NCBI RefSeq assembly: GCF_964656455.1
Contig: NC_135725.1
Location: 45,420,486-45,484,485, forward strand
Direction: 5' to 3'
Length of the DNA stretch: 64,000 nucleotides
From: Halichoerus grypus
Taxonomy: Eukaryota > Chordata > Mammalia > Carnivora > Phocidae
Within the stretch, counting starts at the first letter, position 1. Each line of letters opens with the position of its first letter. The notes under the pieces are model-generated. The model was not told the DNA's origin and made no database searches. It saw nothing but the letters and a program-made list of their open reading frames with translations. Below, one piece after another: positions 1 to 13,900 of this stretch. The position numbers were made by a program, and so were the translations under genes.

Positions 1-114
1 CTGGGCGGGAAGCCTGCTTCTCCCTCCCTCCCCACCAAATGTGTTCCCTCTCTCGCTGTGTCTCTCTCTGTCAAATAAATAAATAAAATCTTTAAAAAAT
101 AAAATAAAATAAAA
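1..114 (+). mobile_element. CanSINE, 3' part at window edge
   Basis: Only the CT-rich part and A-rich tail are in view. Confidence 0.9.
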
Positions 115-304
115 GCACTGATACTACTTCCAAAGGGGTTTTAAAACTAAAGAATTTCTCAGGAGAAAAAAAATAATAATTTCTCAGGAGAATTAAGCCC
201 ACCATGATTTTCAAAACAAATCTAAGAAACTTCATACTACCAAGATGCAATTACCATTTCCTGTGTTTTGACATGCCACCAATCTAACAGAAACTTCTGA
301 GGCA

Positions 305-507
305 GGGACGGCTGGGTGGCTAGGTCGGTTAAGCATCTGCCTTCGGCTCAGGTATGATCCCAGAGTTCTGAGATCAAGTCCCGCATCAGGCTCCTTGCTC
401 AGCGGGGAGCCTGCTTCTCCCTCTCCCTCTGCCCCTCCACCCGGCTCACGATCTCTCTCAAATAAATAAATAAAATCTTAAGAAAAAAAAAAAAAAGAAA
501 AAGAAAC
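305..507 (+). mobile_element. CanSINE
   Basis: Sense copy with a diverged head (GGACGGCTGGGTGGC). Confidence 0.88.
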
Positions 508-1934
508 TTTTCAGGGAGAAATAAAAAATTTTCGGAGGAGAAAAAAAAAAACCACCACACATCAATTTTAAGAGTCATTCAAGTTTCAAAAGGTTAAAAT
601 ATGAAAAACCATGCTTCTTTAAAAGCAAAGAATCTTAGGCATATACTAACCCGTCTATGTTCATTAAATGCATGTGTAAGAATGTTTATAGGTGGTAGCT
701 ACACTTGTGAGCACAGCATAACAAAGAGTTGTCCAATCACTATGCCGTATACCAGAAACTCATATAACACTGTGTGCCAACTATACTTCAATTAAAATAG
801 TAAAAAAAATTTTTAACGAATGGTCATAGCATTTCTATTTGTAATAGTCAAAAACTGCAATTAACCCAAACATCTACCTAGAGTAAAAAAAAAAACAAAA
901 ATGTTTGTGCTATGTTCATAAACACTACATAGCATTGGGAATGAACACACTACAACCCACACACACAACAGCACAGATAAAACAGCATGAGTCAAAGAAG
1001 ACAAACACAAAAGAATATATTCTATATACTCCCCTGTATATAAAGTTCAAGAAGAGGCAAACTAATCTTTAATGTAAGAAGGGAGAAAAGTATTTACTCT
1101 TGGGGGGGAAATGGTTGTAAATGAAAGGGGGCCTGAGGCTTCTGGGCTAATGTTCTGTTCCTTAAACTCTATGCTGCTTACATACGTTTATTCACTTTGT
1201 GAAATTTTATCAGGCTATACACTTATGACTTTTGCACTTTTTTGTACATATGTGATGCCTTAAAAGAATTTATAAAGGTGGGAGGTGGGCAGGGAAATAC
1301 AATAATTATACCCATGTTTGTGTTTGTGTCTTCCCACGGTACAAGGTAAAGTTGTCCCCAAAGAAGACTCATTGGCTAGGAGTCTACAGGTCTCACAGGA
1401 TGACATTTCCTTGGTGGACAAAGATCCAGGATCTGGTTCTCAGATTTTTTTTTTGTTCTCAGATTTTTACTTTTATCTTGTCAATGGATAAAAAAATTGA
1501 CCGAACTCAGGGAAAGTGAACATTAACCAAAGTCAGGAGAGATCAATGTGAAAACTTCTAAACAGGTTTCACATCAACCTATTAAATATACAATCAAAGA
1601 TACTATGTTCAGTAACAGAAGTATTCATAGTCACGAAGCTGGACGATCCATGAAGGAAGTGATTTTGCCTCCTCACTGCTGTAGCTCTAATACCTAGAAT
1701 GCTTGGCACATGGCAGGTGATCAGTAAAAATTCACTGAATGGATGAATAGTTATTTCCTGAGGAGCGGACTCACCTTTTCCAGTGACAAACTGCCTGGAA
1801 AGCCAAATTAACACTCAAAGTAGCTCAGTGATTATAAAAACAGAACAAAGAGCTTGAGAGAGATTTCATCTAAACACAAAGGCCTAAGAAAACACTCCAA
1901 TCTCACATCAAAGCCATCCTCTGAAAACCTCAGA

Positions 1935-2140
1935 TTATTTTTTTTTTTTTTTAAGATTTTACTTATTTATTTGACAGAGAGAGAGACCGGGAGAGAGGGA
2001 ACACAAGCAGGGGGAGCGTGAGAGGAAGAAGCAGGCTTCCCGCCAAGCAGGGAGCCCAATGTGGAGCTCGATCTCAGAACCCTGGGATCATGACCTGAGC
2101 CGAAGGCAGATGCTTAACAACTGAGCCACCCAGGGGCCCC
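1935..2140 (-). mobile_element. CanSINE
   Basis: Antisense full-length copy. AAACCTCAGATTATTT flanks it on both sides. Confidence 0.93.
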
Positions 2141-2568
2141 AAACCTCAGATTATTTATGTCTGCCCGATTCCTTCCTACTGCCAAGCCAGCTTCAATGTG
2201 ACTTCTCATTTTTCTTCCATATTTACCATCTCCCTTCAGTTAACATATTTTATTTACATAAATTAATACTACTGATTAAGTTACAATCAAGCTGAACTTT
2301 TAACCATATTTAAAACTGCTTTTCTATATATTTAGTCTTATAAGTTAATTTTTCCATTATATTCACGCTTTTTAGAGGCACCCTACTGATACCTTTATAT
2401 ATCACTTATTAATGCGTTTAAAAAAAAAAAGTAACAGTTTTACAAAAAAATGACAAAAACAGAGAATATAAGAGTCCAATTAAGTAAGTCAACATTGCAC
2501 ATCACAAAAGTAAGAAAGATTAAATTTCTCCTTTAAAATATAAATAGAAATATAAAAAGTTACCTCAC

Positions 2569-2617
2569 CTTTTGGATTTTCTCTTGTATATTACTTTGGT
2601 CATCATAGGGTTCCATT
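2569..2617 (-). CDS. HAUS6: HAUS6 coding exon 7
   Basis: Codons 217-233, encoding [17 protein letters not shown]. The acceptor is AACTAG and the donor GTGAGGTA; the exon ends in phase 0. I found no exon 8 between here and position 1. Confidence 0.9.
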
Positions 2618-5600
2618 CTAGTTAAAAAAAAAATGATCTCATTAGTCATTTTTTAAAAATCTCATGGTAATTTACCACCAAAAGAGCAAACTGATCTATA
2701 AATCCACCCACTAACAACCATTTCAATTAAAAACAAAAATAAAATTCAAGCTCAAAGCAATAAATTTTTTTACAGATTTTATTTATTTATTTGACAGAGA
2801 GCGAGAGAGCACAAATGGAGAGGCAGAGGGAGAAGCAGGCTCCCCACCAAGCAGGGAGCCTGACATAGGGCTCGATCCCAGGACCCCAGGATCATGACCT
2901 GAGCTGAAGGCAGACACTTAACCGACTAAGCCACCCAGGCGTCCTGAAAGCAATAAATTAGAAGAACTGGACTAGGAATCAGAATTATGTTCTAATCCTA
3001 TGGGACTCAGTTTTCTTACTGGTAAAATGCAGGAGCTGCACTAAGGCAACTTCCAGCTCTGATCTAAAAGTCACTTACTTTTTTATTTGGTTTTGCTGCT
3101 CCATACATTCTGATCTCAAATTTCGTACTTGTTTAACTGACAGTCTGTAAGAAAACATATAAATGACAACTATAATTCCATTACAGTTAACTGGTATAGA
3201 CCACTTTGATATTTTCCCCCATTTCTTATTTTTGCTTAGGCCTCTAAAGACTACTCTTCCAAATACACCCAGCAGCCAGCTAAAGGAGTCTAGACTTCCT
3301 TCAGGAGTTAAAGGAGTGATCTAATATACAGGTTGCTATTGAGATGGACCAGGACTTCTTGGCTCATATACACTGTCTTCAAATAAAAATGCTGGAAGTG
3401 GGGCGCCTGGGTGGCTCAGTCGTTAAGCGTCTGCCTTCGGCTCAGGTCATGATCCCAGGGTTCTGGGATCGAGCCCCACATCAGGTTCCCTGCGCCGCCG
3501 GTTGCCTGTTTCTCCCTCTCCTACTCCCCCTGCTTGTGTTCCCTCTCTCACTGTGTCTCTCTCTGTCAAATAAATAAACAAAATCTTTAAAAAAAAAAAA
3601 AAAAAAATGCTGGAAGTAAGACTACTCTGCTCTCTTATCCTTGTCACACATACTTAGGGGATAAATTTAAATGTTACCTACGACAGGCGTCATTGTAGTT
3701 TCAAGGTGATTTCACAGGATTTTCTAGTTTTCACAATCGATGACACAACATTTAAAAAGTTGTCTTACTGTAGTTGTTTATAATCATATAAAATCAGACA
3801 CACTCTATTTCTTGAGAGTAGGAACCTTGCCTGTCTTGTTTAATGCTGTAGGACCATGCCTAAACAATATTTGGCACACAGAAATAACTCAAAAAAAAAT
3901 TTGCTGACAATGCCAACCACATACAGCTATTTATATTTAAATTTAAAATAATAAAAAATTCAGTTCCTTTGTCCTATTAGATACATTTAAAATGTTCAGT
4001 AGCAATGCGTGACTATTGGCTACTATGTTGGATAATGCAGTTATACAGCATTTCCATTATCACAGAAAAGTACCACTGGACAGAGGCATTCCCTAGACAT
4101 AGAGCTCCATTTGGTGTGGTTAGCTTCCTCCTCCGACAAAGGAAGACTCCCACTGTCTCATCTGGCTAGAAGACTGACTAATCCTGTAGTCACAAATGCA
4201 ATGAATCTTCCTTTGGGTACGAACTTCATCATACTTAGAACAGGCTGGATTGTTTTGTGCCTACTTCTTAATAAATTTTATAAAGTGAAAAAAAAAAATT
4301 GCTGAAAAGAGGAACCTAAACATAACATTATATGAGATGGTTAAAGAAACTATGGAATACCTACTATTAAGTAGATATTAAAAGGAATATATTTTAGAAA
4401 ATTTTAAAAATAAAAATAATTTTGAATTTTTTAATAAAAGCATTATACTATGGCAATATGGAAAATTTTACAGAATATGAAGAGAAAAAAGAATACAAAA
4501 TAGAATGAGCACAATAATTACAGCTTAAAAATATATATCCATGTTAAAAAAAGCAAAACACCTAAGATACTAAATTTTTAAACTAAGGTAATATTTTCCT
4601 TTGCTCTAAAGTTTCATGTACAGTATGCATAGTTTTAAAATACCATATTCAGAAGTTATCTGGCTTTGGGGCGCCTGGGTGGCTCAGTCGTTAAGCGTCT
4701 GCCTTAGGCTCAGGTCATGATCCCAGGGTCCTGGGATCAAGTCCCGCATCAGGCTCCCTGCTCGGTGGGAAGCCTGCTTCTCCCTCTCCCACTCCCCCTG
4801 CTTGTGTTCCCTCTCTCCGTGTCTCTCTCTGTCAAATAAATAAATAAAATCTTTAAAAAAAAGAAGTTATCTGGCTTTAAAATGAAAAGAGGACACGAAG
4901 GGGTTTTGTGGTAGGCAAGGATGACTGCCACTGAAGGTACACTAATGACATTTGTTCAAGAAGAAAGGAATTTTCGGGCGCCTGGGTGGCTTAGTCGTTA
5001 AGCGTCTGCCTTCGGCTCAGGTCATGATCCCGGGGTCCTGGGGTCGAGTCCCGCATCAGGCTCCCTGCTCGGCGGGAAGCCTGCTTCTCCCTCTGCCACT
5101 CCCCCTGCTTGTGTTCCTGCTCTCGCTGTCTCTCTCTCTGTCAAATAAATAAATAAAATCTTTAAAAAAAAAAAAAAAAAGAAAGGAATTTTCATTTTCT
5201 TTTGGGAGGGGTGGGGGAAAAAAGAGAGAGAGAGCGTGAGAGAGGGGCAGAAAGAGAGGGAGAGAGAGAATCTTAAGCAGACTCCACACCCAGTGCAGAG
5301 CCCTGAGCGGGGCTAGATCTCATAACCCTGAGATCACGACCTAAGCCAAAACCAAGTGTCAGATGCTTAACCAACTGGGCCACCCAGGCACCCCTGGAAT
5401 TTTCATTTTCTATCAATGTATTACTTACTGTGCATTTTCCTGATACTTTCGGATAACACAGTCTTCTCTTTGCAAAACATGTAAAAATCTATTACGTGCT
5501 ACATGGCATCTGGCAATGCATTTGTGCATATCTTGTGGCTTTACATTAAATGTCTCGGTAGAACGTATACAAGAATCTACATGGAAAACAAATGAGATCA

Positions 5601-8600
5601 TAGAAATTATCAAATATCAAACATCAAATATTTGAAAATAATTTTAAGAGATTAACAACTCATACAACTAACAACTCCTTAAAAACTGATATGCCACATA
5701 AACAGATACAACTAATTTTAACAAAAGCAAGGAAACCTATTTTTAAGTAGGCAACTAAAAAAGGGTATCTGAAGTTGAGTTGTTTTACGTAATTAAAAAC
5801 TCTGAAGTCTATCTGCTCCAAATAATTCTTATTATCAAAGCTTGATATGTCCGGGGCGCCTGGGTGGCTCAGATGGTTAAGCGTCTGCCTTCGGCTCAGG
5901 TCATGATCCCAGGGTCCTGGGATCGAGCCCCACATCTGGCTCCTGGCTCGGCGGGGAGCCTGCTTCTCCCTCTTCCTCTGCCTCTCCCCTGCTCATGCTC
6001 TTGCTCTCTCTCTGTATCTCTGTCTCAAATGAATAAATAAAATCTTTAAAAAAAATAAAAAAAATAAAAAAGCTTGATATGTCCATGAACAAATACATGG
6101 TTAGACACAAGCAACTTCTTAACAGGATCTTTTCACAAAAAAGGAAGAAAATCAATTAAAAGAGATGAGGTAAGATCACAACACCTCCTTTCCTGCCATC
6201 ATTTTATTTTTCTATCTAGTAAGACCAATAGGACAACCAAACAAAACCACTCTCCACTTCTCAAGTAATTCTTGCCTGTGTTACTAATGATCAAAGCAGA
6301 CCCTGACAACAATCCATCCAAACGTTTCAGAGTCCACATTTTTAGCTGTAATAAATCCTACTTTAAGATGGCTCAATACAGGGGCACCTGGGTGGCTCAG
6401 TCGTTAAGCGTCTCCCTTTGGCTCAGGCCCTGAACCCAGGGTCCTGGGATCGAGCCCCGCATCGGGCTCCCTGCTCAGCGGGAAGCCTGCTTCTCCCTCT
6501 CCCACTCCCCTGGCTTGTGTTCCTGCTCTCCCTATCTCTCTGTCAAATAAATAAATAAAATCTAAAAAAAAAAGATACAATAAAGACTGATATTCTGGAA
6601 AACAGGGACCACTCCACTGCACTTAACATTACTAATCCAGGTCCCAGTGCTACCCCCAAAGAAACCACAAATTCTAAATATTTAACCGGGGAGGAGTTCA
6701 CTGAATGTAGAAGTCATCTAGAGACTAAACGTGTTGACCGGAATTGTTTTAAATCAGAAATAGGAAATAGGACAACCCATGCTTAGGAGCCTTATGCACA
6801 GGGTGCCTGGGTGGCTCAGTCGTTAAGCGTCTGCCTTCGGCTCAGGTCATGATCCCAGGATCCTGGGATCGAGCCCCCGCATCGGGCTCCCTGCTCAGCG
6901 GGAAGCCTGCTTCTCCTTCTCCCACTCCCCCTGCTTGTGTTCCTGCTCTCGCTATCTTTCTCTGTCAAATAAATAAATAAAATAAAATCTTAAAAAAAAA
7001 AAAAAAAGCAGCCTTAAACACAACAAACTCTTGCTAAATCCAAACATACATATTTCATATAAAATACTTTGGGCTACGTGTAATTGGAGTAGACCATCTT
7101 TGGAAAGAAAAACTGGTAACAATGCTTATGTTGCATTAAATTTTAAATATGCAAATACTTATACAGCAAGATCACATGTGTAAGTTTTTAAAAATCATGC
7201 ACATGGGGCGCCTGGGTGGCTCAGTCGTTAAGCATCTGCCTTCGGCTCAGGTCATGATCCCAGGGTCCTGCGATCGAGCCCCGCATTGGGCTCCCTGCTC
7301 AGCAGGAAGCCTGCTTCTCCCGCTTCCATTCCCCCTGCTTGCATTCCCTCTCCCGCTGTCTCTCTCTCTGTCAAATAAATAAATAAAAATCTTTAAAAAA
7401 AAAAAAGTCATGCACAGAATATAAACTGGAAAAAAATATTTACCTATCACATCATAAAGAAAGGATAGTAATAAATAAGAGCTCCTATAAATGAAAAAAG
7501 CAATAACTTAAGAGAAAAATGGACAATTATGAATATAGAGTACAAAAAGAATACAAATTGCTCTTAAATATATAAAACAATTTTCATTCTAACTAAATAA
7601 GAGAAATACAAATTAAAACCACCCTGAGATTCCACTTTAACCTAAATTAAAAAGATAAAAATGTCTGACCACACACAATGTTGTGGAGCCTTTGGGAAAA
7701 CAGAAATTCTCCATACACTGGTGATAGAGGTATAAATTGTCCAATATCTACAGAAAATACTCTGATAAAAACTAGCAAATTACAATGCACAATTCCTTTG
7801 ACCAAGCAAATAGTCTTCAGGAATTACATACACACACACATACCCCATATATACATATACGTGTGTGTATCTATGTGTATATATATATATACATATATAT
7901 ACACACACGTGTGTGTATATATATGGTGTGTGTGTGCATGTATGTGTATATATGCAATGTATATATGTGTACATATATATGTATATATACTTGAACACAC
8001 AAAGTCATATATATATAAAGCTTATCACTGTAGCATTGTATTTGTAGCCAAAAAAAAAAAAAAAAGTGAGGGGGGAAGCAAAATGTTGGTCAACAAAAGA
8101 CTGGTTAAAAAAAACCTATTATGGTTGAGGACCCGGATTGAGGGATGAAAATAGGTATACCTGGAAGAAGATTTTATAAAGTTGTTTTTTTTTTTTATTT
8201 GACAGAGAGACACAGCAAGAGAGGGAACACAAGCAGGGGAAGTGGGAGAGGGAGAAGCAGGCTTCCCGCCTAGCAGGGAGCCTGATGTGGGGCTCGATCC
8301 CAGGACCTTGGGATCCTGACCTGGGCTGAGGGCAGATGCTTAACGACTGAGCCACCCAGGCGCCCCTGGAAGGAGATTTTAAAATCAGTTTCTCTTCAAA
8401 TCATCTTCTTTCACACCACCTAATAAGCATCTTGATTCACCATGGCGTTAGCAGCAGTAAAATGGGCAATATCAAACAGAACTATCTGGAAACATTTATT
8501 TCCAATTCAAAACTGAGCTTTATACTGTGTTTGTCATAAATCTACATATTCTTCTCTATCAGAGGACTATAACTGCAAAGTAGAGCTTGCTTTGACATCG

Positions 8601-9267
8601 GATGGCAGGACAATAGTAGGCTACCACCCTTCTGTGGACATTCCACATGAACATACAAAACCTATTCCTCGGCCAGATCCTGTGCATAATAATGAAGAAA
8701 CACATGACCAAGTGCTGAAAACCAGATTAGAAGAAAAAAATGAGCAATTTGAGCAAGGACCCATGACAGAACAACTTAGCAAAATGTTCTTTGCTACTAA
8801 GCACCACTGGTATCCTCGTGGACAGTATCATAGACGTCGTAGGAAACTGGATCCTCCAAAAGACAGATGATACTGAGGTTTTCAGGAATCAAAAAGATGT
8901 TATCTTGGGGCACCTGGGTGGCTCAGTCATTAAGCGTCTGCCTTCGGCTCAGGTCATGATCCCAGGATCTTGGGATCGAGCCCCACATCGGGCTCCCTGC
9001 TTGGCGGGAAGCCTGCTTCTCCCTCCCCCACTCCCCCTGCTTGTGTTCCCTCTCTCACTGTGTCTCTCTCTGTCAAATAAATAAATAAAATATTTTTTAA
9101 AAAAAAAACCTATTATGGTATATCCATTTAAATATGCAGTTCTAAAGACAGAGAATAAAGAAGCTCTCTGAACTGATATGAGATGATCTCCAATATACAC
9201 TGTTGTGTGAAAAACACAAGAATCAAAACCCAATGTATGTCACCATTTAAGGTTTAAAAAAAAGAAT

Positions 9268-9301
<34 letters not shown>

Positions 9302-10949
9302 TTGCCTGTATTCTTGATTACACTGGTTGTTTCCATAAAGGGAAGTTAGGTAGAGAATTTTTTCACTTCTTGATTTTTGAATCATGAAAAATATTACTTA
9401 CTTAAAATAATAAATATGTATAGATATAGTATGTGCAAGAAAAAAAAAAACAACTAAAAGAAAATACACCAAAATGTCAGCAATGGTTGCTTCTAGAAAT
9501 TGGAAGATGGATGGGGCTTTATTGCATCAACTCTTCTGTATTTGCCTATCCATGTTTTATTAGCATAAACCAATTAAACAAAATAGCATATTCAATAAAC
9601 TACAAAGAGCATTCTTTTAAGTATCAGTTTAAAAAAAAAAAAAGGTCTCAGCTTAAAAATCAAATACTTTGTTTCTATGAATTAGGAAACAGATCAAACC
9701 CCTTTGAAACAGCAATTTCTAACAAAAAAATTCCAACACACTGACAGTAGCCAAAGTAAAACTAACACAACACAACATTTAATACAATGTATTAGATGCA
9801 AACTATAACCTGCAAGTCTAATTTAATTTAGCCCTCTGGCTAGTTTTGTGAGGTCAGCAAGTTAGGAATGCTTTCCATGGTTTTAAAGGGTTATATTTAA
9901 AAAACAAAAAACAAAAAACCCACAAAGAGGTATATGTGAAAGAGACCCTATATAGTCCACAAAGCCTAAAATATTTACTATCTGACCTTATATAGAAAAT
10001 GTTTCCCACCCCTGTATTAGGACATAATAAAATTATCTGAATAGTTACTTACGTTCATTAGAGGCTTTCAAACTACAGTTCCAGTAGAATATTAACTATT
10101 ACCTTGTGAGGTAATTTAATGTTTTTATCTTACCTTGCTTTATTAAAATCTCTTTATGAATTACAAATTGTGAAAAACAGTAAAAATTTAAAACTCAAAA
10201 CAAAAAAATTCCTATTAAAAATTTAACTTACTTTTAGAATGGGTTTTTATATATTTTATTGCAACAAATCTTGCAAAATGATACATCAGATGAATAAACT
10301 TAGGACCACCAGGAGAAAGAAATAGGGACCCAACAACTTGAGGAAAGCTACTTCCACATTCCACCTATGAAAAAAAGAAATCAGATGATTTGAAGATCTT
10401 ATCAATAATAACCTTCTCAGTAATAACCATAATTCCGGGGCACCCCAGTTGCACAGATGGTTAGGCATCTCTCGGGTTTTGGCTCAGATCATGATCTCAG
10501 GGTCATGAGATCGAGTCCTGCTTCTGGCTCTGCGCTCAGCAAAGTCTGCTTAAAATCTCTCTCTCCCTCTCCTCCCCCCACCCCATGCCTCACATGCTCT
10601 CTCTCAAATAAATAATAAATCTTTAATAATAATAATAATAGCCATAATTCCTATGTAGGATTATTCCATTTGAACCAGAAGTTGAATACTTGAATCTTTC
10701 TAAACTTTTAGTGGACTTGGTCACAAAAAAGTAATTATAATAGGGGCACCTGGGTGGCTCAGATGGTTAAGCATCTGCCTTCAGCTTGGGTCATGATCCC
10801 AGCGTCCTGGATCGAGCCCCCCATCGGGCTCCTGGCTCAGCAGGGAGTCTGCTTCTCCTTCTCCCTCTGCCTCTCCCCCTGCTTATGCTCTCTCTCTCTC
10901 TATCTCTGTGTCTCAGATGAATAAATAAAATCTTTAAAAATATATATAT

Positions 10950-10983
<34 letters not shown>

Positions 10984-13900
10984 TAAAGCCACAGTTATTG
11001 ATACTATATGGGGACACAAGCTAAAGTATTCTATCATCAAAAAAGTTTTCTTTAAACAAAAACTATGACATAAACTCCCAAGAACTCAGAAACCTATTTC
11101 CAATGCATCTTAGGCAGCAAAGATGGTTTCCTAGAAATATGCAGAATCCTAACCAAAAACCATCAAAAATATTATTGTAACAAATAGTTCCTTGCTATTA
11201 TACTGTTAGCATAAAAGCATTAAAAAGTTTTCACCTCCAAAAAATTAATGTACGATTATACTTCAATAAAGCCAAAAATAAAATTTGATGTAGTTTTTAA
11301 CTTCTTTAAGTTTACATCTTCCAGAAAGAGAATACTTACAGAAATCTTTTTTAACCATTCATAGCAATGTTTCCGGAATTCAGTGTCACTCTTTTGGTCA
11401 AATGGAGGCCAACAAAGCCTTAAAAACAGATATAAAAGATTAGAATTATGAACAAAAAAACTCAGCAAAATTTTGAACATGAAACTTATGTCCTATACTA
11501 GAAACATTAATGCTAAATGAACCAAGGCTAACATTTGTAGATTTCAACTAAAGAAGAACACCAACCTGTGAGAAACTGGGTCTTTTTCTTTATAAATTAC
11601 TATAAGGTTGAGTTCAGTTTACCACAAATCATCAGTGTATAATATGTTAAATGAAGGAACGAATCACCATTAAAATTACTACAAATCAGCTAAAGAAGAC
11701 AACGCTCTCAGTGGATTCACTGAACTAATGCAAAAAGATGGTGTAAATAAATTAGTATGTTAAGCCTGGGGAAAAAAAAGAGAGAAAGAGAGAAACATAA
11801 ATGGTTGCACAGGAAGAGCACAGAAGGAATGACGAGAGCTTCGAACTCCTAGAGATAACCCATATCATAGTCAGTGTGTGCTACTGTTTTGTGGATAGAC
11901 AACATATAAAATTATTAAAAAGAAAAGTTTTGCCTCTGTTTTAGTCAAAAATAATAGACTTAAAATTTACCTATTGTTTCCCCTGATAAATTTTTATCTG
12001 TGGCATAATTATTTGTTTAGGGCCCCATTTTTTAATATTTCTACGTCATAACATACATTCTATAGTCATATAAAAAATTAAGTATGCATGGAAAAAAAGG
12101 ACTAAAAGGCTGGAATGTCAATAGTGGTATTTTCTGGTTGGTGAGTTTAGGAATGATATTTACTTCCTTTTTTTTTGTTTTTTTAAAGATTTTATTTATT
12201 TGAGAGAGAGAGACAGCGAGAGAGGGAACACAAGCAGGGGGAGTGGGAGAGGGAGAAGCAGGCTTCCCGCTGAGCAGGGAGCCTGATGCGGGGCTTGATC
12301 CCAGGACCCTGGGATCATGACCTGATCATGACCTGATAATGAATTATCAAAAATAACAATGCCTAAACAATGCATTTACTTGTTGCTTTTCTTTGGTTTT
12401 TAAGATTTACTTACTTTTAGAGACAGCGCGAGTGGGGGGAAGGGCAGAGGGAAAAGGAAAGAATCCTCAAGCAGACCCTGTGTTTTTTTTTTTAAGTTGT
12501 TTTTTTTTTAATTTGACAGAGAGAGAGAAGTGAGAGAGGGAACACAAGCAGGGGGAGTGGGAGAGGGAGAAGCAGGCTTCCTGTCGAGCAGGGAGCCCGA
12601 TGCAGGGAGCCCAATGCGGGCTCGATCCCAGGACCCTGGGATCATGACCTGAGCCAAAGGCAGACGCTTAACGACTGAGCCACCCAGGCGCCCCTGACCC
12701 TGTGCTTTTCTATTTAAGAGGATAATAGCACAATATAAATATTAAAACAAATTTTAACACTTTTTCTGGTGGTAGAAGCCCAAAATCACATGCAAAATAA
12801 CTTGGAACCAAGGTTTAGTGGTATTCATGTTTTTATCTCCTCCTTTGACTATTTAATACTCAACAGTATCTAACATCAGACTAAATAGGAATGATTTTCA
12901 CCACAGCACTTGACACTTTTATGTATCATTGACAAAAATAAGGATTTAGAGACAACTAAAAAGTAAAAATAGACAAAACAAGTAACATTGCCTACAGGAA
13001 AAGGAGTAAGGCAGGGGGCAATCAGCAAAAAACAAAAAAAAAAGTAATGCAAAACTACATAGATAGATTGGTACCAATTAACTGTTCTGCCTAATAATTG
13101 TGACTAAGAAGAACGTTAGGAACTAATTTTATAAAACAAAAGTCTTATCTATAAAATAATCAATGATTTTAAAATATATGATTTTAAGATAAGTACCAAA
13201 GAAAAATCACTCAGATTTACAAAGGTTAAACACTAAATTTATAAGACTCAAACCTGACTTTTGTGACATCCATTCATACTAGTGAAAGGCCAAAGCTGAA
13301 ATTCTGGCTTATATCAGAGCGTACTCCCTTTTCAAATTTGAGAATGACTACTTACAAAAGAAAATAAAATAATTTGACTCACTTGAAAACTTCTTTAGTG
13401 AGAGACTGGTCCAGTGTTTGAAACAAAAAATAAGAAACGATTTGAAAGGCATCACGGTTCAACTTGTCAAACATGTTCCTAGTAGTTTAAAAAGAAATAG
13501 AAGCAGGAAAAAAAAAGGAAAATGGTTAATAAAACTAAACAGCATCAAAAGCTGTGTAAGAGTTCAAACATGTTCCTAGTAATTTAAAAAGAAATTAGAA
13601 GCAGGGAAATGGTTAATAAAACTAAACAGCATCAAAAGCTGTGTAAGAGTTAACACAAATTAGTATTTTTCATTCTCTTCAAGAGGTCAAAGCAAATTAC
13701 TTTTTTATTCATGTACATTTTTACAAATCATTAAGAAAAACAATAAGCTTTTATTTTCTGATTCCAGTAATACTGATCAAACAGAAAACTGGGAGAACCT
13801 CCTTTATCGCAATGAGAACATTCTACAAAAAGAAAAGGAAAACCTAATTAGGTGGAGAGAAAACCGTGGCCTATGATATGCTAAAGATGATACAAACCAA

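Larger units (their letters stand above)
1..2568. other. HAUS6 intron 7 (partial), repeats only
   Basis: No further HAUS6 exon could be found. The stretch holds SINE pieces at 1-114, 305-507 and 1935-2140, an L2-like piece near 1650-1760, and otherwise AT-rich unique sequence. Small ORFs here lack family resemblance. Confidence 0.6.

Noticed and set aside
1..2568. SCARNA8 or HAUS6 exon 8
   Set aside because: Known in human HAUS6, but no matching sequence was found; they should lie beyond the left edge.
3344..3577. Recurring 60-100 codon ORFs with [19 protein letters not shown], at more than ten places on + and mirrored forms on -
   Set aside because: They are the translation of the CanSINE itself. 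Their similarity reflects repeat copies, not a gene family.
7678..8148. 156-codon ORF
   Set aside because: Consists of an old L1 piece and a TA/CA microsatellite; I/Y/C/V-rich reading exists on both strands.
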